A DNA stretch of 64,000 nt from Benincasa hispida (GCF_009727055.1 NC_052351.1:61520922-61584921); one strand, 5' to 3'. Counted from the stretch's first letter, positions 45,146-57,192 are shown. The notes: generated from the sequence alone by a model not told the origin. Numbers and translations: made by a program.

Positions 45146-47141
45146 TTAACAAGTTTACAAACTTTGTCTTCAAGTCCTTTAACAATAAACCTTTTAGGTT
45201 GTTCCATATAAATTTCTTCATCTAAATCTCCATTTAAAAGTGCAATTTTTACATCCACTTGGTGTATTTCCAACTTTTGTAAAGCTGTTATTGCAATTAA
45301 CATCCTTATAGATGCAATCCTCATCGTAGAGAATAGGTATCGAAGAAATCTAGCCTTTCTTTTTGGGTGAAAGCCTTTAGCTACCAACCGAGCTTTATAC
45401 TTATCAATAGTATCGTCAGCCTTTAGCTTCCTCTTAAAAATTCATTTACTTCCAATTGGTTTATTTCTAGGAGGTAAATCAACCAATACCCATGTATTGT
45501 TCTGTAAAATAGATTCTAGCTCATTATTGATCTTCCTTTCATTAAGGTGCATCAGAAGATAATACAGTTTCTTGAAAAGTTTGAAGCTCACCTTCTATCA
45601 TATAAGTTATGAAATCATATCCAAAAGAAGTACTTTTCTTAGCTCTTTTGCTTCTTCTAGGTTCAGACTCGGTATCCTGATCGTCTTGACCTTTTGAACA
45701 GCTAGCCTCATTTTTTTTTTTTTTTTTGCACCAATAATTTTGTGTCCTTCCTTCTTTAAAGGAAAAATATCCTAAAAAATCAGCTTCAATGGATTCCATT
45801 ATGATATTATTATTGATATAAGATATTTCTGAGTAATCACTATGAATCTATAAGTAACACTATACATTACATAGCCTATAAAGATACAATCAATTGTCTT
45901 AGGCTCAAGTTTGGTCTTTTTTGGTAAAGGAACTTATACTATTACCAAAATTCTTTTTATCCGGCATGAATTTGGAACCACATGCATCTAATTGTATGAG
46001 GTGAACAAGAATTAGACGTAGAAATGGAATTTCTTTGTCTTTAGGACAGATCGGGGCGTCTTGAAATTCAAGCGATTGCAGATGATATAACTAGCAAATA
46101 CATTGTTCATGTTAACACTTCTTCCTATTTCTCAATGATATCTAAAGTTTTGGTGTCATGGAGCTAGACCAATGAGCTATTACACTTGCTTCAAAGGATG
46201 GCGTTTCCAAGCCCACCTCTTAGTACTTTTAGCATTTTTATATGAGTGTAACTTTCCATTCTACACTTCATAAGGTGACTTATTAGTCTTCTTATGTGGA
46301 ATTCTATTTAGTATAAAATTTATTGTTGGCAAAGCTTCCCCCCACAAATTGTGAGGTAAACCTAAACTATTTAATATGCAATTAACCATGTTGTTTAAAG
46401 TCTGGTTCTTTCTTTCAGCTACACTATTTTGTTGTGGTGCATAAGGTGTAGTAGTTTGATGGATTAGACCATTAACTTTATAGAATTCATAAAGTGATGA
46501 TTCATATTCACCACCTCTATCTGATCTAAGCACCTTTACTTTCTTCTCAAGTGGATTTTCAATTTATGTCTTATATTTTTTAGAAACATTAAAGGATTCA
46601 TCTTTATTATGTAATAAATATACATAGCAATATTTATTATATCATCAATAAATGTGACAAAGTATCTCTTACCACCTCGTGCGGGAGTACTTTTCATGTC
46701 ATATACATCGCTATGGATTAAAGCAAGTAACTTATTACTTCTTTCTGCTGATGAAAATGACTTTCCAGTAAATTTTTTATTCAACACAAACTTCACATTT
46801 GTGTCTATTATCAATGTTAAAATTCGGCAATAGTCCTAAGCTTATCATTCTATTTAAAGAATGATAATTGACATGTCCTAATCTAGAATGTCATACATCA
46901 CACAAATGAACAATATAAGCAAAAGAGTTGATATTATTATTATTCTTTGGCATTTGTGTCAGTAAATTCAATTTAAACATGTCAACACTTAGATAATTTT
47001 TTCCGACATACATACCCCCCTTTGTCAAAATAAATTTATTTGATTCAAATACAAGCTTGAACCCATTTTTGTTAAGTAGGGTTCCTGTCATTAGATTCTT
47101 TCGAATCTCTGGCACATGCCATACGTCATTAAGGATAAATA
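45146..47141 (-). pseudogene. Cop2 pol: RT start, linker, integrase, pre-integrase
   Basis: From the right: pre-integrase LNDVWHVPEIRKNLMTGTLL and KNGFKLVFESNKF (47141-46950); integrase with FVTFIDD and, at about 46530, LRSDRGGEYESSLYEF; then HQTTTPYAPQQNSVAERKNQ and NLWGEALPTINFILNRIPHK. The linker has EPRRSKRAKKSTSFGYDF (about 45650). RT begins MVAKGFHPKRKARF and reaches DVKIALLNGDLDEEIYMEQP before Cop3 cuts it at 45146. Stops and frame changes occur, for example near 45800-46260. Confidence 0.87.
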
Positions 47142-49305
47142 TGAAGGAACTCTTATCAAAGAGTACCTCTGAGCAAAAGTAAGATCGTTCCAAACTCATT
47201 GCGACAGAATTACCGCATTCACACTCAAACAGATTAAATATGCATTTACCAACAAATTACAAGCATGCTTTGAAACTTTAAACAACAAAGAGAAAGAAAT
47301 ACATACCAGTTGAATAACCCTTCTTCGCCTCAAATCTCGTTCTCGTCCAAGGACTGCTCCTCTCGCTCTTACTGAGATCGTCCAAGCAATCGTCTACCAA
47401 ATCTTTATCGTCTACCCACGAATAGACTCCTCACGAACAAGGCAACAAGGAAGACACCACCACTTGGAACCCTCAGTATTCTTGGAGTGAGAATCCAGGA
47501 GGTGTGGGCTCTGTTAAATTTGGTAAAGGGAAGGAGGAAGAGACAATCGTTTACCACAACCAAGCAAGTGGGAGATATCGGGTGTCTATCGTATAGATGA
47601 TACTTGATCGTTTAGGTAGAGGTACACAACCATTTAGTAAAAGGGGCGTGATCGTCTATATGATCATTTAGTAAACACTCGAACGCGCGATCGCATAGGA
47701 AAAAGCTAGATGATCGTTTAGTAAAATCTATGTGATCGTTTAGTAAACCGCGCACGTGTATACGATCGTTTAAAAACTTTGAGCTATCGTGTATGCTCTC
47801 AGTTTGCTATGCGATAGACAGTATACATAATTCGGTGAGCGAATTTCTGATCTTTTGCAAAATGAAAACAATTTTCATTTTATCCTTTAGTTACGAAAAC
47901 CGAATGCAACCTCCCACTAACTCATTCGGTTACGGAGAAAAAGTCGGGCAACAATTATCCTATAATTGTCAAATTAAAAAGATAAATATGATCTTATTAT
48001 ATTTATAACCTATGGTTTAATATCACATTATATGTAATACATTAACCATAGTCCTTTTCTCCTCCACTAGATATAAATCATATTTATATCATTTTTCTCC
48101 AATTAATGTATCTCGTATATCATGTCAACTATATCATATATAATTGACCAGTTCAATCATATCATATATAATCGAACTCCCTCTTGTCAATTTGAACACT
48201 TTAAACTGACCCAAAAACTGATTCTCAACTTGAATCCATTAAGCTACCAAGAGACCTTACGGACCTATGGCTCGAAACTCCAACGGTACGTGAATAGCTG
48301 ACTAAACTCTTTAGGCACGAGATCCACCATATGTTAACTGCCAGGCATTCTACTAAAGACTGACAGCTGCACTCTTCTCACCAAAGTTATATTTTTGTGT
48401 CCATCGGATATAACCAATCAACAGTATGATAACCCTTCACAGATGCTCGTAAGTACAGTTGGGTCACTTTACCGTTTTTCCCTGTAGTTATATCCAACTC
48501 CTTACGTACCACTGATCCCTCTAATGAACAATACAACATATTCCTACTATGTGTGGACATCTCTCGGGCCATGAGAAGGCGTGTGGCGCCACATCGTTCA
48601 AGCCCTGGAATCAGCCTTTAAGGGAGCAATCTATCTACTTACCCTTGCTTCGGGAAAGGAGTGAATTCCATCTTGTGTAGCTAAGTTCCCAACTCCCAAA
48701 TCAGACAAATCCCCAAAGTGGTAGGTTTGAGTCGGCGATCTGGCCACTCATACCCATGCAAATCAAAGGACCGCCCTCAAAGGTAGGAGTTCCCAACTCA
48801 CTCAGGATTGAGGTCATGTTATCTATGGTCATCCTAGTGAAATGAAGTATCTGTCATGAACGGCGTTATATAATAAGATTATAACACTTCGTGGCCTGGT
48901 CTTATACAAACTCCTTTGTATAGGACGCCCCCGCTCGCATGTCTCCACATGAATGATCGTGACCAAACCATCTATAGTAAGTCACAACACTTGTAACTAT
49001 TCTAAAAAGCAGGCCGTATCCGTAGCATTATCAGGATAAGGTTCCCCTTCTATATCAATATACTACAGACCATTTTTGTTATCACTTAAGACATGATCCA
49101 TCTGTATGTCTCCATATACATGCTTAAGTTACAAATGACAACCTGGGATCTTAGTTTATTGGTTTGTGGTAAAGCAATTAAAACATCCAATGTTACATAG
49201 ACAAAAGTGAAGAAAATATCATATATTATTACATCACAAGTGTTGTTCAAAACTATGTTTACAAACTACAGGACCCAACGAGATTTTAGGGCATCATCTC
49301 ATACA
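47142..49305 (-). mobile_element. Solo LTR of the Cop4 family inside Cop2
   Basis: 2164 bp, TGAAGGAACTC...CATCTCATACA on the plus strand, with a perfect target duplication AAATA (47137-47141 and 49306-49310). It aligns with the Cop4 LTRs, with the same spacing (29 bases) from its start to the GAGC block. It includes words such as CGATCGTTTA and CTATCGTATAGA. It interrupts the pre-integrase region of Cop2. Confidence 0.88.
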
Positions 49306-49418
49306 AAATATCTTTTCATAAGGCCATTTCAATAGGACCTTTCCCTTGCCTTCCACTGAGGTAGTTGAAGCTTTTCCCATGTACAGTTTATTGCTGCCAT
49401 CTAGCTTTTCATATGTAA

Positions 49419-49529
49419 TGAGCAAAGGCGGCCACTTCGCGATATTATGCCAATTCCAGTTTTGAACTACCGCAGACTTGTTTCATAGCTTTCAACTGAG
49501 CGGCAGACCCGATGCGACTGACAGATAAA
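49419..49529 (-). pseudogene. atp1: Mitochondrial atp1 fragment (NUMT)
   Basis: On the minus strand this reads SVSRIGSAAQLKAMKQVCGS, then SKLELA, a stop, and YREVAAFA. That is the C-terminal third of the mitochondrial ATP synthase alpha subunit, as I know it from plants. I count about three changes in 35 residues, one of them CAA to TAA. It is only about 111 bp and is flanked on one side by Cop2 coding sequence. Confidence 0.88.
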
Positions 49530-49689
49530 GAAAATCGCTTTTGAGGCCTCTCGGAGTTCCCATTCATGAAATAAGATGCAGGATTTCTTTGCATCCGTGG
49601 AGGAGGCTCAGCCATGATTGGGAATCGGAATGTGGGTGCTTGAAGAGGGTTGATGGCTGATTGCTAAAGAGAAATTTTCATTGAAAGCG

Positions 49690-49806
49690 ATTTCTTCGCT
49701 CAAGAACTAGACTCAAGCGATTGTGCATCGAGGAGTGCAAGCACCTACCAAGGTGAGTGAGCTAAGATTGTTTTTAGGGCTCGTGAACTATTACCGAAGA
49801 TTCATG
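49690..49806 (+). pseudogene. Ty3/gypsy RT fragment
   Basis: The plus strand reads QAPTKVSELRLFLGLVNYYR and RF, the very conserved block near the C-terminus of gypsy reverse transcriptase (normally LRSFLGLANYYRRF). It ends abruptly at 49806 where Cop2 protease resumes. Bases 49530-49690, between this and the atp1 fragment, I could not identify. Confidence 0.85.
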
Positions 49807-50809
49807 GTAAAACAATGACTTGTCCTTATAAATGTGCCTAGTAGCACCAATATCAATCCACCAACCTTTGATGTCTGAAGTCATATTTACTTCAAAAATG
49901 ACGGCAACCAAATCGTCATTTTCCATGACATTGGCTTGATTTGTCCCTTCTTGTGCTTGCACATTGCAACAGTATGGCCATTCTTACCACAAACCCAACA
50001 ATTGCCTCGAATATGCTTGCTAGCATCATTCCTTGACCCATGATTCACATTTTTCTTCTTGAAATTCTACTTCTTGGGTTTATGTTTTGAAGCTTTAGTA
50101 ATTTAAGTCTTGACTTTAACTTCTAACGGAGTTTTATCTCATTTTCTATTATCCTCTTCTATATGGAGTTTTACTTTGAGGTTCTCCATGGATAACTACT
50201 TTCGTTTGTGTTTGAGATAGCATTTGAAGTTCTTCTAGGGATGAGGTAACTTCTCAATCACAACAGCAACTTGGAAGGGCTCACTGATGTCCAATCCTTC
50301 ACTTTACAAGCATGGATGATAATTTTCAATTCTTCCATCTGATTGACTACCAATTTGATCCTCTTATAATCTAAGAATTTTCCCACAAGGAATTTCTTAG
50401 TACCAATATCTTCTAGCTTATACTTCTTGTCTAATGCCTCCCACAATAGTTTTGATGTATTATAGGCATTGCTATAGACATTATATAAAGTATCCACAAG
50501 ACCACTAAGTATATAATTACGGTATAGGAAGTCCGAATGCATCCATGCTTGCTTTGCAACTTCTGTTTTAGGAGTTATAGCTTTTGGTGGGGTAATTGGG
50601 CAAATGTTCCTTCAAAATATGAGCAAGATTCAGTGTGGTGAGATAGAATATCATCTTCTATTGTCATATCTTGAAATTGTCTCCCCTGAACTTCTCTGGT
50701 TTTTTAGCATGAGGTTTGGTAATGGGCGCTCCAATGGTGGTAGAAGTAGCGACATTGATGGAGGAATTTGTAGCCATCAGTTCAAATATAATCATTGTCT
50801 TCAGATTAT

Positions 50810-51466
50810 TGGTGGAAAACGGTACATATAGAACTGAATACACTAGCAAACTGATTACATATAAACTCAAAATCTTTGGAGACTCAAAACATAGTTGAAA
50901 CACGCTTCTGATAAACGTTGTCCTGAAGATAATTATTCGCTCTGCACGAGCTGTAAGCAGACTACAACGATTGTCTCAGTAGGATACAACGACTAACTCC
51001 AATAGAACTGCAACCTTGAACTACTCGGATCTAGCAGAACTTTTGGATACTTGCTCTCATTTCAACTCAAAAACAAAAGAAAAAGAGAAAGAAATAAGAG
51101 AACTCTTCACTTTGGAATAGGATGCTACAAATGAAGAACCAAATTGCTATTTATAGGTTTACAACTTGGTAACTCTCTGAATTACAAAATAAAATCAAAT
51201 AAATATAAAAAATGAAATATTTGTCAAATTTAACTCAATTAAGTTGTTACTTGATAGAACCAAACATAACCATTCAAATTAAAAAACCACAACTTTAACT
51301 TTCATACATATTAAATTTGTGCATGAAATATCATTTTAATTTGAAGTTGCAATTCAATTTGAAAGTTTCTAAACAATGAATTTAATGTACACAATTAAAT
51401 CAAATTTTTGTGTTTCAAATATTCACCATTCTTTCACTTTCTTTCACTATATATATATATCCACCA
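50810..51466 (-). repeat. Cop2 5' LTR
   Basis: 657 bp, TGGTGGAAAACGG...ATATCCACCA on the plus strand, matching 11693-12345. Gag lies immediately downstream on the minus strand, and I found no clear primer site between. CTATTTATAGG near 51150 is a TATA-box candidate. Confidence 0.82.
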
Positions 51467-51951
51467 TTAGATATGAAATTTTATGTCTAATGAAATTTAA
51501 GGTTTTAGTTTTGAGTTAAAATTTAAAAACTAACCTTGTAGTTTCATCCTAAAAAATAAATATTTGTTCAATATTTTTTAATATAAATGTTATTTTTTCT
51601 AATTTACTACGCCTGAGCCTTTTAAACGGAGGACTGATGCACCCTACCATTGTGCCAAATAGGCATTTTGATAGTTAAAAAATGCTTTGTTTTGTACTAA
51701 TATAAATATTCATTGAAGCCAGACCCTCAGCCTATGATGAATTTGCTCCTATGTATATATATATCATCTATTAATGTTAATATGAAAATAAATACCAAAA
51801 ACATAGATTTGTTATGAAGTAAAAATAATGTAATTATTAATTTCAATTGCTATAATATATTTTTATTTTAAAAAAATATCTAATGATATCGGATTCTTAT
51901 CGATATATTAAAAATTTGAAATCTCATTTTAATCCTCATTAGAGTACACTA
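51467..51951. other. Intergenic DNA right of the nest, no gene
   Basis: AT-rich; begins with TTAGATATGAAATTT, the likely continuation of the sequence ending at 11690. No coding or RNA gene seen. Confidence 0.5.
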
Positions 51952-51954
51952 TAA

Positions 51955-52491
51955 GGGTCTCTTTGGTAGAAAATTTGAAAACAAGGAATTTAATAAAAAC
52001 AAAGTTGTCTTTCACATTTTCAGATATATGTTTGGTAGCTAATTCAGAAATTGGGCCCTAATTTAAACAATTATTTGAAATGTGTTTGATATTATATATT
52101 TATAGATCATAAAACTATTGTTGTTAGGCACTAATATTTAGTTGATAATAAACTATTATTAATTTATTTATGAATATTATTTATGTTAAAAATTATATAA
52201 TTATTATTTTATAATATTATATGATTAGAATGAATTGAGTTTATAGCATCATATATTGTATTTCTAAATGTTTTATCTTTGTTTAATATAATTTTGCATT
52301 TTAAAATTTAAAATTCAAAATTCAAAATCAGAATATAATAAAAACATAAAAATGTTGTTTTTCAAAATTTGCACTATTTGGATTCTAAAATCCAAAAAGT
52401 AGTTTTCAAAAGAAAAATCCAAATTGTTTACCAAACACATATTGTGAATCTGAAAACATAAAACAAAATCCGAATTCTTTACCAAATGTCT
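51955..52491. mobile_element. Tourist-like MITE, about 540 bp
   Basis: The left end is GGGTCTCTTTGGTA after TAA (51952-51954). The right end, reverse-complemented, is AGACATTTGGTA, followed by TAA (52492-52494). The inner sequence is AT-rich and non-coding. The inverted ends are diverged, so the family call rests mainly on the TAA flanks and the TTTGGTA motif. Confidence 0.5.
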
Positions 52492-53264
52492 TAAACTACC
52501 ATAAAACAAAATGTCTCAAACTGGTTTAGCTAGGCAAGTTTGATGTTTATGTCTCAAACATAAAACATAAAACAAAATCCAAATTCTCTACCATATTTTC
52601 TGAATGTCTCAATCTTATAAACAGTGTATAGTAGTTAAATTTAAATTGTTGTGATTTTTTTTTTCTTTTTAAGTTCAACATGTAGAAGCAACAATTAACT
52701 TGCTTAGCTAGGCAAAATGTTGTGAAATCAAACCCTAGAATAGTAGCAAAAATATAATAAAATAATGAATTTGAGGAATCCAAAATAAGTATAATACTTG
52801 TCAAACTCCTTAAAGAAACATAGTTAACCTAAGTTAGAACCAATTCCCCAAACAATTCTTTGATTGAAGTTAATAATGAACAGAAATAAGAATGAGAAAA
52901 TGATTTCAATTTCCTTCAAATAAACATTGGTCCTTACCTCAGAAATCAAGGCACATTCAGCCAATTCTACAAGGTTTACAATGGACTTTGGTAAATTCTC
53001 TCTCAACATGTTAGATCAACAGAGTTTTCAGAAAGAGAATTATTTGTCTAAATCAAATACATCATTTCACTAAGATTATCTTCATGGAAACAACAATTTT
53101 TCATCATAAAAACCCATTCCCTGAAAACAAATATCAAAATTCTCTGCTTGCAAAAGCCTGATTGCCAATAATAACAACTATGAAGTCCATCTCCAGTCTC
53201 TTGTCAGGCACAGAAGATTCAAACTATATTCAAAATTGGATTGTGTTCGACAAGATTCGGAGTT
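52492..53264. other. GrpE 3' flank
   Basis: Non-coding. The block CATAAAACAAAATCC(G/A)AATTC occurs twice (about 52458 and 52567), a short direct repeat linking the MITE end to its flank. The part nearest 53264 should include the GrpE 3' UTR. Confidence 0.5.
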
Positions 53265-56200
53265 CTAAGAAGACTCCGGTTCGGAGCTCGCAGACTCTTC
53301 ACTTGAATCAAGTTCTTCTGCTGGTACTGCTTCATCTGACTTTTCAGGCCCGGGACCTGCTGATACTTTCACCATTGATGGACGCAAGAGTCTCTCACCA
53401 AGCAAGAATCCTTTACGGAACTCGTCCAGTATGATACCTTCCTCGAACTCTACGGAGTCCTCCCTCATAATTGCTTCATGAAGCTGTAGGAAGAAATTGA
53501 TTAAAGAAGTTTCAACTTACCAGACTTGGTCCCCAAAAAGAGGGAGAGATTAAACAGCAAATCCCTGATTAGTTCCATGTTTGATCATGCCATGCTAGTT
53601 TAGAATGCAGATTAAATAGAATTCAAAAAAGAAAAACACAAACACATCACCTCAGAATTCAATGGGATACAAGAGATGAGTCACAATATCAGACAGAACT
53701 AATAGCCTTGTCATTGATAATAACAATTTGAACAAGTTACAATATTGCAGGAGGAAAATTCCTCCTTGAAAGATAAAATTGCCCATAATCACCTATTGAA
53801 CGAAATAGCTTGAGTGAGTGAGTGGTAGAACTAGTAAAGTCTTCTACCTTTTTGCTCCAACAATGTACATTATCAGATTCACTCTGAACCTGGTCTAGAT
53901 CTTCAAATTTATCTTCAATAATTCTTTTATTGAGCTCCAACCATAAAACCGATAACGGATCCAAGATAGCACACTTCCAAAGTAACTTTCTCTTCTTTGA
54001 TCCTTTTCCATGAAAAATAACCCATTATAAGATGCATCACTTCTTATGGATGGATCCAGGGAACTCCACCAATAATTTACATCACATATCTTTGTGCAAA
54101 AAAAATACTATCAAGGAAAATATGATTTACACTCTCATCATAATAAATGCAAAACAAAAGTATGGGCAACCGAAATGATTCGGTCTTCTCATTAGCAAAA
54201 TATCACAATTCTTAGTTTTCCTATGGTCAAAATCTACACAAATAAAGGAATCTTCATGGCTTGGTTTTAAACCATATTCATATTTGAGATTCAAAGATCA
54301 TATTTCAGTAAGAGTTCATCCAGTAATGATTGCAAGGGTTGAAAGAAGGTCCTACAGTTCCACTAGTATCTAGAGTCAGATCTCCAGTCTCTTACAGAAA
54401 TAAATGGTATAAAATATATATCGCCATTTTACTCATCAAGTTGATGGAATAAATCCACCATATGCAGACACATTAAGAACAGACAATTGAAACAATTTGA
54501 TACGAAAACAGGTGCATCAATTATTAAGTTTTAAGAAGTTACCAATATGGAAAGTGTCAAAGAAAAAGGATGATCATTTTTAAACTAAAAGAAACAAAAC
54601 GTTCACGCAAGTATGTATTACAAGTTCACTTATTAGCTCTACTGACTGATTAATAGTGACTTAACTTTGATGAATGAAGGGAAAATGAGGTGCACTGAGA
54701 TGCAAATTTAATAAGTTGACAAGAAGCAAAAACTCACCAGTGGGTCAAATGGTTTCCCAATTGTCTCAACAGGAACTACACCCAAGGAGCCCAAAATCTC
54801 AGTGAACTGCTTATAGATGCTCTGGTAACTCTGATTGATCTTCTCTTCTCCCTCTGTCTCCACCTTAATCTGTGCCCTAGCTCTCTCAAAATTATCCAGG
54901 ACACCTAATAAAGTCTCTACTACTTCCCCTTGAGCATTTTTTACCAATGAAAGACGTTCTCTCTCTGTTCTCTTCCGAAAATTGTCAAAGTCGGCACTGA
55001 TCCTCAAAACTCGATCCTTCTCTACAGAAAGTTCTTCGGTTAAGGATTTCAACTTCGTTTCAACTGCAAGTTTTTCCTCTTCAATTGACTTCAGAAAAGA
55101 CTCTATTTCAACTATTTGAGCTCCATTGTTATCAGCTAAAGCCTGCTTATAGGATTGAAGTGCTGCTATAATGACTGACTGAGCGGAATCCTCAGCATTA
55201 ACTTCTGAGTCATCACTTAAGTCATTATCACTTGTAGCATCTTCCACACCGGTATAACTAACAGAAGAGTCCTGTTACATTAATATATGAGCACCAAGAA
55301 AATGCAAGGGCACAATTTCTATACAAACTTAATTAAAACGATCTAAATCCATGCTAAGAGAATTTATTTTTCATAGTCAGATGTTATTACACTCTAAACA
55401 TCCAATACCCAAAACCTTCCAATTTTAAAAAATCAAATCAGTAACTATAAGTGTAGAGTTGTAGGTCTAAAAGACCATTGTTTGTGCTTTATGGACCATG
55501 TTTCGTTTCAACATCTAAAATTTAGTCTTCAACTGAATGGAGCTTATGGCCCTATCATTTGATTATATAATTGTAGTATCCACAAAGCTGGGTAGGATAC
55601 ATAGAGGAATCAGTAATTATTGAGGATGAGACTTCGAGAAGAGCATGGTATTTTGCTTTTCACATAAACTTACTAGGAGCAATAGGGCAAGGGCGTCAAC
55701 AAGAATGAATAAACCAAACTCGAATCATCAACCCAGAAGGCCAGAACTATCAAAATTGCTTCCATACTCCATTTGTATAGTAACCACAAAAATTTGAAAT
55801 ATTAAGTGGATATTCCAACGTAAGATTTGAAAATAGTCTAAGAGTGTGTTTGAAATACATTTTCAAGTGTTTAGTTTAAAAAATAAGTCCTTTCAGAAGA
55901 AATTGAAGTGTTTGACAATCACTCAAAATAACTTTTAAAGTGTATTTTAATTAGTTCTTATCAAAATTGTTTAAATAAAAGTGAATTTTTTTAATAATAT
56001 TTTTTTCTTAAGTCAATCCAAACGGCCTAAAACCCTTAAAATTTCTGTCATTAAATGTCTTAGTAGACGTCATTCAGTTGAATTATTAGAACCCAGAAAA
56101 AGAAATGCACCAATGAATTAAAGAAAATGCCAGGATGCCACACGCCCACTTACTAAACTGTTTCCAAACAGCAAAGCAAGAGGCAACCTATCTCCACAAC

Positions 56201-56615
56201 AATTGATAATATTAGAGAACAATAACAAAATCCTACCAACTGCTCAGCATAAAACAATATCCTCCAACACTATCTAACCTAACCAATCAAAGAGTCTAAA
56301 GCACAAATGTAGGGTAAAGAAACAGCAACACAAAGCAAACAGTAGAATTGAGAGTACCTCAGCCTCAGATTCGCGAACTTCCTCTTCAAGCTCACTAATT
56401 TCGGTTTCACCGGAGGAAGCAAAAGGGAGGAGCTTGGGGAAACGGAGAGAACGAGGACGAGGTGAAAACTTGGAGGAATTGATGCAACAAATGATAGAGT
56501 GAGAGGTTGTGAGGGATAGAGAGGAGGGCTTTAGGGTGGATTTGGATGAAGAAATGGCGGAAACAGTCGCCGGAGGAGTTGCCTGAAAAAATGGAGTTCT
56601 GAGAAGGGTCGCCAT
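53265..56615 (-). CDS. GRPE: GrpE co-chaperone, plastid-targeted
   Basis: Three exons on the minus strand, 56615-56358, 55271-54738 and 53483-53265, all in phase 0 with GT-AG introns, give 336 aa. GrpE is the nucleotide-exchange factor for Hsp70 (DnaK-type) chaperones. Residues 1 to about 65 are Ser/Thr-rich with few acids (MATLLRTPFFQATPPATVSA), a plastid transit peptide by appearance. Residues about 125-180 form the long coiled-coil helix (SFLKSIEEEKLAVETKLKSL). Then come the family signature ADFDNFRKRTERERLSL and GVLDNFERA, and the beta domain with GKPFDPL, HEAI and LRPSMVKVSAGPG. The acidic Ser/Glu tail is typical of plant plastid forms (CGE1/CGE2). No lesions are seen; this looks functional. 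Intron 1 (1086 bp) holds a MITE, intron 2 (1254 bp) a LINE remnant. Confidence 0.95.
53737..54200 (-). pseudogene. LINE zf-RVT remnant in GrpE intron 2
   Basis: The minus strand shows CIYYDESVNHIFLDSIFFAQ, resembling the zf-RVT motif of plant LINE ORF2 (C..C...E...HLF..C), then a KRKLLWKC stretch and SVLWLELNKRIIEDKFEDLD, resembling the W-L-ERN-RIFEDK block that follows it. Several stops and frame changes. It lies in the same strand sense as GrpE and entirely within the intron. Confidence 0.6.
55842..56027. mobile_element. Tourist-like MITE in GrpE intron 1
   Basis: 186 bp. The left end GAGTGTGTTTGAAAT follows TAA (55839-55841). The right end ATCCAAACGGCC is followed by TAA (56028-56030). 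The ends are imperfect inverted repeats (GTGTTTG against CGTTTGG). No coding capacity. Confidence 0.55.
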
Positions 56616-56873
56616 GAGAGAATTTACAGAGCAAAGGGAGAGAGATAAGGGTATAGAGGAGACGAAGAAAGTGGGAGGCGCCAGAAAAGTTTGGTCTCGG
56701 TGACAATAAATTATATTATTAATATTATTAATTATCCTAAAATATTATAATATTATAAAATCGGAATGAGGAATTTTATTGCAATTGCAAGAGGTTGATG
56801 GAAAAGGTTAATTAGGATACCATTGTTGTTGGTTAGGTGATAAGAGGTGAAAATGATAACTTTATTTATTTAT

Positions 56874-56917
<44 letters not shown>

Positions 56918-57192
56918 TGGCACAGAGATAGGAAATTCGAACCACATATTTCTTAGCCACTAACATATCTGTATATTAGTTAAACTATGTTTGTTTTGCC
57001 AAATTTAGTAATATGAACTTTACTTATTTGGAAACCTAACACTCAAGGCTGGAGTTGGGCCGCTAGGAATGTTCCAGAATAGTGGGTCGATTCGGATTGG
57101 CCATTCTCAAGGGATTCATTGGCCTTGGCCCCGACCTCGGAGTCAGAGGCGGGCTCCTTGGCCGTGAAGACCCAATTGAAGGACATTCGAAC
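56616..57192. repeat. GrpE upstream region with TTA microsatellite
   Basis: Bases 56616-56700 are the likely GrpE 5' UTR and proximal promoter; AT-rich TATTAAT runs at 56700-56735 could serve as a TATA region. A (TTA)n microsatellite spans about 56868-56916. Bases 57040-57192 are distinctly richer in G+C (CCTTGGCCCCGACCTCGG) and I could not identify them. Confidence 0.55.

Larger units (their letters stand above)
49306..50809 (-). pseudogene. Cop2 gag and protease
   Basis: Gag starts MATNSSINVATSTTIG (about 50769) with PHAKKPEKFRGDNFK, then SKLLWEALDKKYKLEDIGTK (UBN2-type capsid). A zinc knuckle CWVCGKNGHTVAMC (CX2CX4HX4C, intact) lies near 49990-49950. The protease follows with WWIDIGATRHIYKDKSLF; DIGATRH replaces the usual DTGATRH. 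At about 49806 the frame enters a foreign filler and resumes near 49418 (KLDGSNKLYMG, VEGKGKVLLK). Stops break gag near 50640 and elsewhere. Confidence 0.85.
11693..51466 (-). mobile_element. Cop2: outermost copia element of the nest
   Basis: The two LTRs are similar and in the same orientation: 3' LTR 11693-12345 and 5' LTR 50810-51466. Gag, protease, integrase and the start of RT follow the 5' LTR on the minus strand down to 45146, where Cop3 interrupts. The RT end and RNase H are missing; only the 3' untranslated part (12346 to about 12720) remains next to the 3' LTR. TTAGA stands at 11685-11689 and again at 51467-51471. The left copy is three bases away from the predicted TG start, so the duplication is probable but not exact. 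Confidence 0.75.

Noticed and set aside
49419..49529. Working second copy of atp1
   Set aside because: Only about 37 codons are present, one is a stop, and both ends join unrelated DNA.
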